Of a stretch of 8,106 bases of DNA, positions 6,080 to 8,106 are shown one piece after another; within the stretch, counting starts at the first letter, position 1; the number at the start of each line of letters is the position of its first letter. The notes under the pieces were generated by a model. That model had not been told where the DNA came from, did not search any database, and saw only the letters and a list, made by a program, of their open reading frames with translations. Origin of the DNA: an archaeon (lineage in GTDB: Archaea; Nanobdellota; Nanobdellia; Pacearchaeales; GW2011-AR1); the NCBI GenBank assembly GCA_030593225.1, contig JAUVHP010000051.1, positions 1 to 8,106 on the forward strand, written 5' to 3'. The position numbers and the translations under genes were made by a program.

Positions 6080-6523
6080 TTACGAAATTTTAGGTTTTCT
6101 CCAAGCAAAATAATATAGTGGAGTTATTAGAGCCAATATTATAAAAACATCAAGTACATCTGAAAAATATTCTATGTAAAAGAGAGATGAACCTATAACC
6201 AACATAGAAAAAATAATTGTTATAATTTGTGTAAAGTATTTTATATCTCTGCTTTTTGGAGTTTTAACCCAACCATAATAAAAAAATGGGGAATAAAATA
6301 GTAATCCTAAAATTGTGTTAAAAATTAAACCAAATATAGAAAATAAAGTATCCCCTAATGACATTGTAGGGATTATTAGTCCTACTGCAAGACCTTTATG
6401 AAAAATAGTTTGGCTTTCAAAATATAATTTTACAATACTAAATCCCAAATGTATTGAATAAAATATTCCAAAAATTATTACCAATGAGGTAATTTTTGCC
6501 CACCAGTACATAAACTTCTTCAT
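6080..6523 (-). CDS. Small multi-pass membrane protein of unknown function
   Basis: I do not recognise a family. The 147-aa chain is strongly hydrophobic, with segments near residues 8-32, 44-54 joining 58-83, 95-116 and 121-140. This implies four or five membrane helices and a short basic end (WRKPKIS). A loop at 85-94 (WVKTPKSRDI) is positively charged and probably cytoplasmic. No catalytic or transport motif is apparent. It starts just downstream of hisS from its own TATA box and lies 37 bases upstream of the nuclease-like gene, which has a separate promoter, so any functional link to either is unproven. The ATG at 6523 is the natural start, since the first helix follows the basic MKKFMYWWAK. 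Confidence 0.7.
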   Translation of the reverse strand: MKKFMYWWAKITSLVIIFGIFYSIHLGFSIVKLYFESQTIFHKGLAVGLIIPTMSLGDTLFSIFGLIFNTILGLLFYSPFFYYGWVKTPKSRDIKYFTQIITIIFSMLVIGSSLFYIEYFSDVLDVFIILALITPLYYFAWRKPKIS

Positions 6524-6552
6524 AAAATTGTAACTTTTTATTAATTTTTAAA

Positions 6553-6562
6553 TTTTTATATA
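6553..6562 (-). promoter_or_regulatory. TATA box abutting the hisS stop codon
   Basis: Minus-strand TATATAAAAA directly follows the TAG stop of hisS and is centred about 35 bases before the ATG at 6523. The predicted transcript leader is about nine bases, with no Shine-Dalgarno. Confidence 0.5.
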
Positions 6563-7750
6563 CTATCCAACCCTCTTAATCTCAAACTTAACTTCCCTAC
6601 CTGTTCGCATGTCTTTTATTTTAAATATCTTCCTCTTAATTTCCCTCTCCCCAACAAAAACCACTTTCTTAATCCCATAAGAATTTGCATATTCCAATGC
6701 CTTAGACGGCTTTCCAAAATAAACACTTGCGTTTTTTCCTTTTGTCCGAAGCTGTTTTGCAATCTGAATTGCTTTTTTATCTTGTCCTAAAGACACAACT
6801 AAATATTTTTCAATATCAACAACCATTTTAGTAACTAATTGCAATCTATCTAATCCAAAAGAAATCCCTGTTGATTGCACACCTCCAATTTCATAACTTC
6901 CCCCCCCACAAATCGTTTCTTTAATTTGACCACGCATGGGCGAATTAGTTGCAATTTCCTCATTGCTTCTTATATCTGATTTAATTTCAAAAACATTTCC
7001 ATTATAATACGAAAGCCCCCTAGCCAAAAAAGGAGAAAAATTAATCTTCACCCCATAAAGTTTACAATAATCTTTCAACTCCTTAACTTCCTTATAACCA
7101 TTAAATTTCTCAAAAAATTCCTCTGGCTTTTTCAAAATAGAAATAACTTTTTCTGCACCATACTTTTCCAAATTTTTCCTAACAACTTTTTCAGGTAATT
7201 TATCCAACTTATCTATTTCTCTAATTACTTCATCTTTTTTCTTAATTCCTAAATCTCCTAAAATCTCATTTAACAATTTTCTATTATTAATATAAATTGC
7301 AGACTTAATTTTCAATGCATCAAAAATATCTTTTGTAATTGCTAAAATTTCTGCCTCTTCTTTCACTGAAGAACCAATCACATCAACATCGCATTGAGTA
7401 AATTGCCGAAGCCGATTTCCTGTAACAGGCTCGTCACGAAAAACAGGCCCAATTTGAAACCTCTTGTAAGGCAACTTTTTATTTTTTGCAATTCTCTTTA
7501 ACTGAAAAGTAAACTCATAACGCAAAGCAAGTTTTCTCTTTCCTTTATCACTCAAACGAAAAATATCAGAAATCGCATCATCATTTTGATTTTCTCCCTT
7601 AACAAAATCCTCATACTCAATAATCGGGGTCTCAACCATTTCAAAATTATATTTCTCAAAGACCTGTTTAATAACCTCTTGCACAACTGCACGTTTCTGT
7701 GCATCTTTTCCAGAATAATCCACAAATCCCTTAACTAAATCAGTTTTCAT
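6563..7750 (-). CDS. hisS: Histidyl-tRNA synthetase
   Basis: This class II synthetase charges tRNA-His with histidine using ATP. At 395 aa it is on the short side but complete. Motif 1 lies near residues 20-42 (ending EMVETPIIEYEDF at 37-49). Motif 2 runs from LRYEFTFQLKR (76-86) to GPVFRDEP (101-108), with the catalytic-type R105, and on to RQFTQCDVDVIG. The insertion domain is about 150-230. The histidine-specific loop ARGLSYYNGNVFEIK (243-257) keeps the key arginine R244 but has serine where many family members have aspartate (RGLDYY). CGGGSYEIGG (281-290) and motif 3, FGLDRL (298-303), follow. The C-terminal anticodon-binding domain is about 315-395. A Shine-Dalgarno-like AGAGGG (7755-7760) ends four bases before the ATG, unlike most neighbours. 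An eight-G tract encodes part of the glycine loop. Confidence 0.96.
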   Translation of the reverse strand: MKTDLVKGFVDYSGKDAQKRAVVQEVIKQVFEKYNFEMVETPIIEYEDFVKGENQNDDAISDIFRLSDKGKRKLALRYEFTFQLKRIAKNKKLPYKRFQIGPVFRDEPVTGNRLRQFTQCDVDVIGSSVKEEAEILAITKDIFDALKIKSAIYINNRKLLNEILGDLGIKKKDEVIREIDKLDKLPEKVVRKNLEKYGAEKVISILKKPEEFFEKFNGYKEVKELKDYCKLYGVKINFSPFLARGLSYYNGNVFEIKSDIRSNEEIATNSPMRGQIKETICGGGSYEIGGVQSTGISFGLDRLQLVTKMVVDIEKYLVVSLGQDKKAIQIAKQLRTKGKNASVYFGKPSKALEYANSYGIKKVVFVGEREIKRKIFKIKDMRTGREVKFEIKRVG

Positions 7751-7867
7751 TTTTCCCTCTTACTTCAGAAACAGAGTTACAACTATTAAAATCTTTTCTA
7801 ACAATGCCGACATTGTCTTATTTTAATTGTCATAATATTCTTCATAAAAACAGGTATTTAAATTTTC
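7751..7867 (-). promoter_or_regulatory. hisS leader and promoters
   Basis: This 117-bp gap between the DUF2283 gene and hisS holds two possible TATA boxes on the minus strand. AAAATTTAAATA (7855-7866) predicts a start near 7834 and a leader of about 80 bases. ATTTTAATAG (7783-7792) predicts a start near 7762, just before the AGAGGG ribosome site. ACAATG (7801-7806) and CATTGT (7811-7816) form a perfect six-base inverted repeat with a four-base loop in the longer leader. A five-T run on the minus strand (7850-7846) could end transcripts of the upstream DUF2283 gene. Confidence 0.45.
7798..7845 (-). CDS. Possible tiny upstream ORF in the hisS leader
   Basis: A short frame reads MKNIMTIKIRQCRHC and ends at TAG. 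Its second ATG, at 7833, falls where the upstream TATA box predicts transcription to start, so an 11-residue leaderless peptide MTIKIRQCRHC is possible. The last codons, including the only histidine and both cysteines, lie in the inverted repeat at 7801-7816. It may be chance; there is no direct evidence of translation. Confidence 0.2.
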   Translation of the reverse strand: MKNIMTIKIRQCRHC

Positions 7868-8074
7868 TTAATTAATAACTTCACAAGTTTTCAAAGTATT
7901 TTCAGGCAGAGTTTTACTTGCATTAATTATTTCAATCCCTAATGTTTTGCCTTTACTATCTAAATCAACATTTATAGAATCATTTAGAGAAATTGTTTTC
8001 ATAACTTCTCCTGCTAAAATTTCCTTAAAATAAATATACGCTGAATCTGCATCACTATCAAAAGTTATCCTCAT
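7868..8074 (-). CDS. DUF2283 family protein (stand-alone)
   Basis: The 68-aa protein is a textbook DUF2283: MRITFDSDADSAYIYFKE, a variable middle, then SINVDLDSKGKTLGIEIINASKTLPE. This is a compact beta-rich domain found alone or beside DUF4258-like partners, and many members are regarded as likely antitoxins. It is the second DUF2283-type protein in the window but lacks the C-terminal extension of the one at 5011-5382. Its TATA box lies about 26 bases upstream, so it is transcribed as a first gene with no upstream partner in the same unit. No DUF4258-like gene lies downstream, as hisS follows. It could be an orphan antitoxin or have an unrelated role. Family call is firm; function is not. 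Confidence 0.85.
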   Translation of the reverse strand: MRITFDSDADSAYIYFKEILAGEVMKTISLNDSINVDLDSKGKTLGIEIINASKTLPENTLKTCEVIN

Positions 8075-8096
8075 TTTTTTATTACAGTTACAATCC

Positions 8097-8104
8097 TTAT
8101 AAAT
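8097..8104 (-). promoter_or_regulatory. TATA box of the stand-alone DUF2283 gene
   Basis: Minus-strand ATTTATAA lies with its centre about 26 bases before the ATG at 8074 and has no Shine-Dalgarno after it, predicting a leaderless message. The octamer AGTTACAA (plus strand, 8086-8093) sits between it and the start. Confidence 0.5.
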
Positions 8105-8106
8105 TT

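Noticed and set aside
5503..6523. Restriction-modification system
   Set aside because: Only a nuclease-like protein is present; no methyltransferase or specificity protein occurs in the window.

Overview
The window looks like ordinary chromosome from a very AT-rich archaeon, most likely a DPANN-type lineage (Woesearchaeota/Pacearchaeota-like); that placement is an inference. The support is an archaeal-style ScpA, an archaeal Dph6-type diphthine-ammonia ligase, a short (395 aa) histidyl-tRNA synthetase with archaeal-style motif 2, and TATA-like boxes about 23-36 bases before most start codons with little or no Shine-Dalgarno sequence. That spacing implies leaderless or nearly leaderless mRNAs. 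The standard code fits, since TGA is used as a stop. I see no tRNA, rRNA, CRISPR array, insertion sequence or phage gene.

Layout, left to right. Bases 1-155 are non-coding, with an inverted repeat, a pair of imperfect direct repeats and a TATA box, and lead into scpA (156-944, +). scpA converges with a long exported protein of unknown function (952-2727, -). That gene is divergent from a membrane protein with a C-terminal AlbA_2/Schlafen-type domain (2833-3951, +), and the two promoters share a 19-bp inverted motif. A dph6-like gene follows (3976-4641, +). Next is a two-gene unit (4685-5382, +) resembling a DUF4258/DUF2283 toxin-antitoxin pair; its TATA box is overlapped by a perfect 14-bp palindrome.

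Converging on that unit with only four bases between stop codons is a minus-strand group: a small 37-aa ORF (5387-5500), a PD-(D/E)XK nuclease-like protein (5503-6042) and a multi-pass membrane protein (6080-6523). hisS follows on the same strand (6563-7750), with a leader region that may hold a tiny upstream ORF. A canonical 68-aa DUF2283 protein (7868-8074, -) lies at the right edge, with its own TATA box inside the window.

Functionally the window mixes core housekeeping (chromosome organisation, EF2 diphthamide modification, histidyl-tRNA charging) with small accessory modules. The most interesting parts are the toxin-antitoxin-like pair with its palindromic operator, the nuclease gene followed two bases later by a 37-aa antitoxin-like ORF, and the membrane-anchored AlbA_2 protein sharing a symmetric promoter with a large cysteine-free exported protein.
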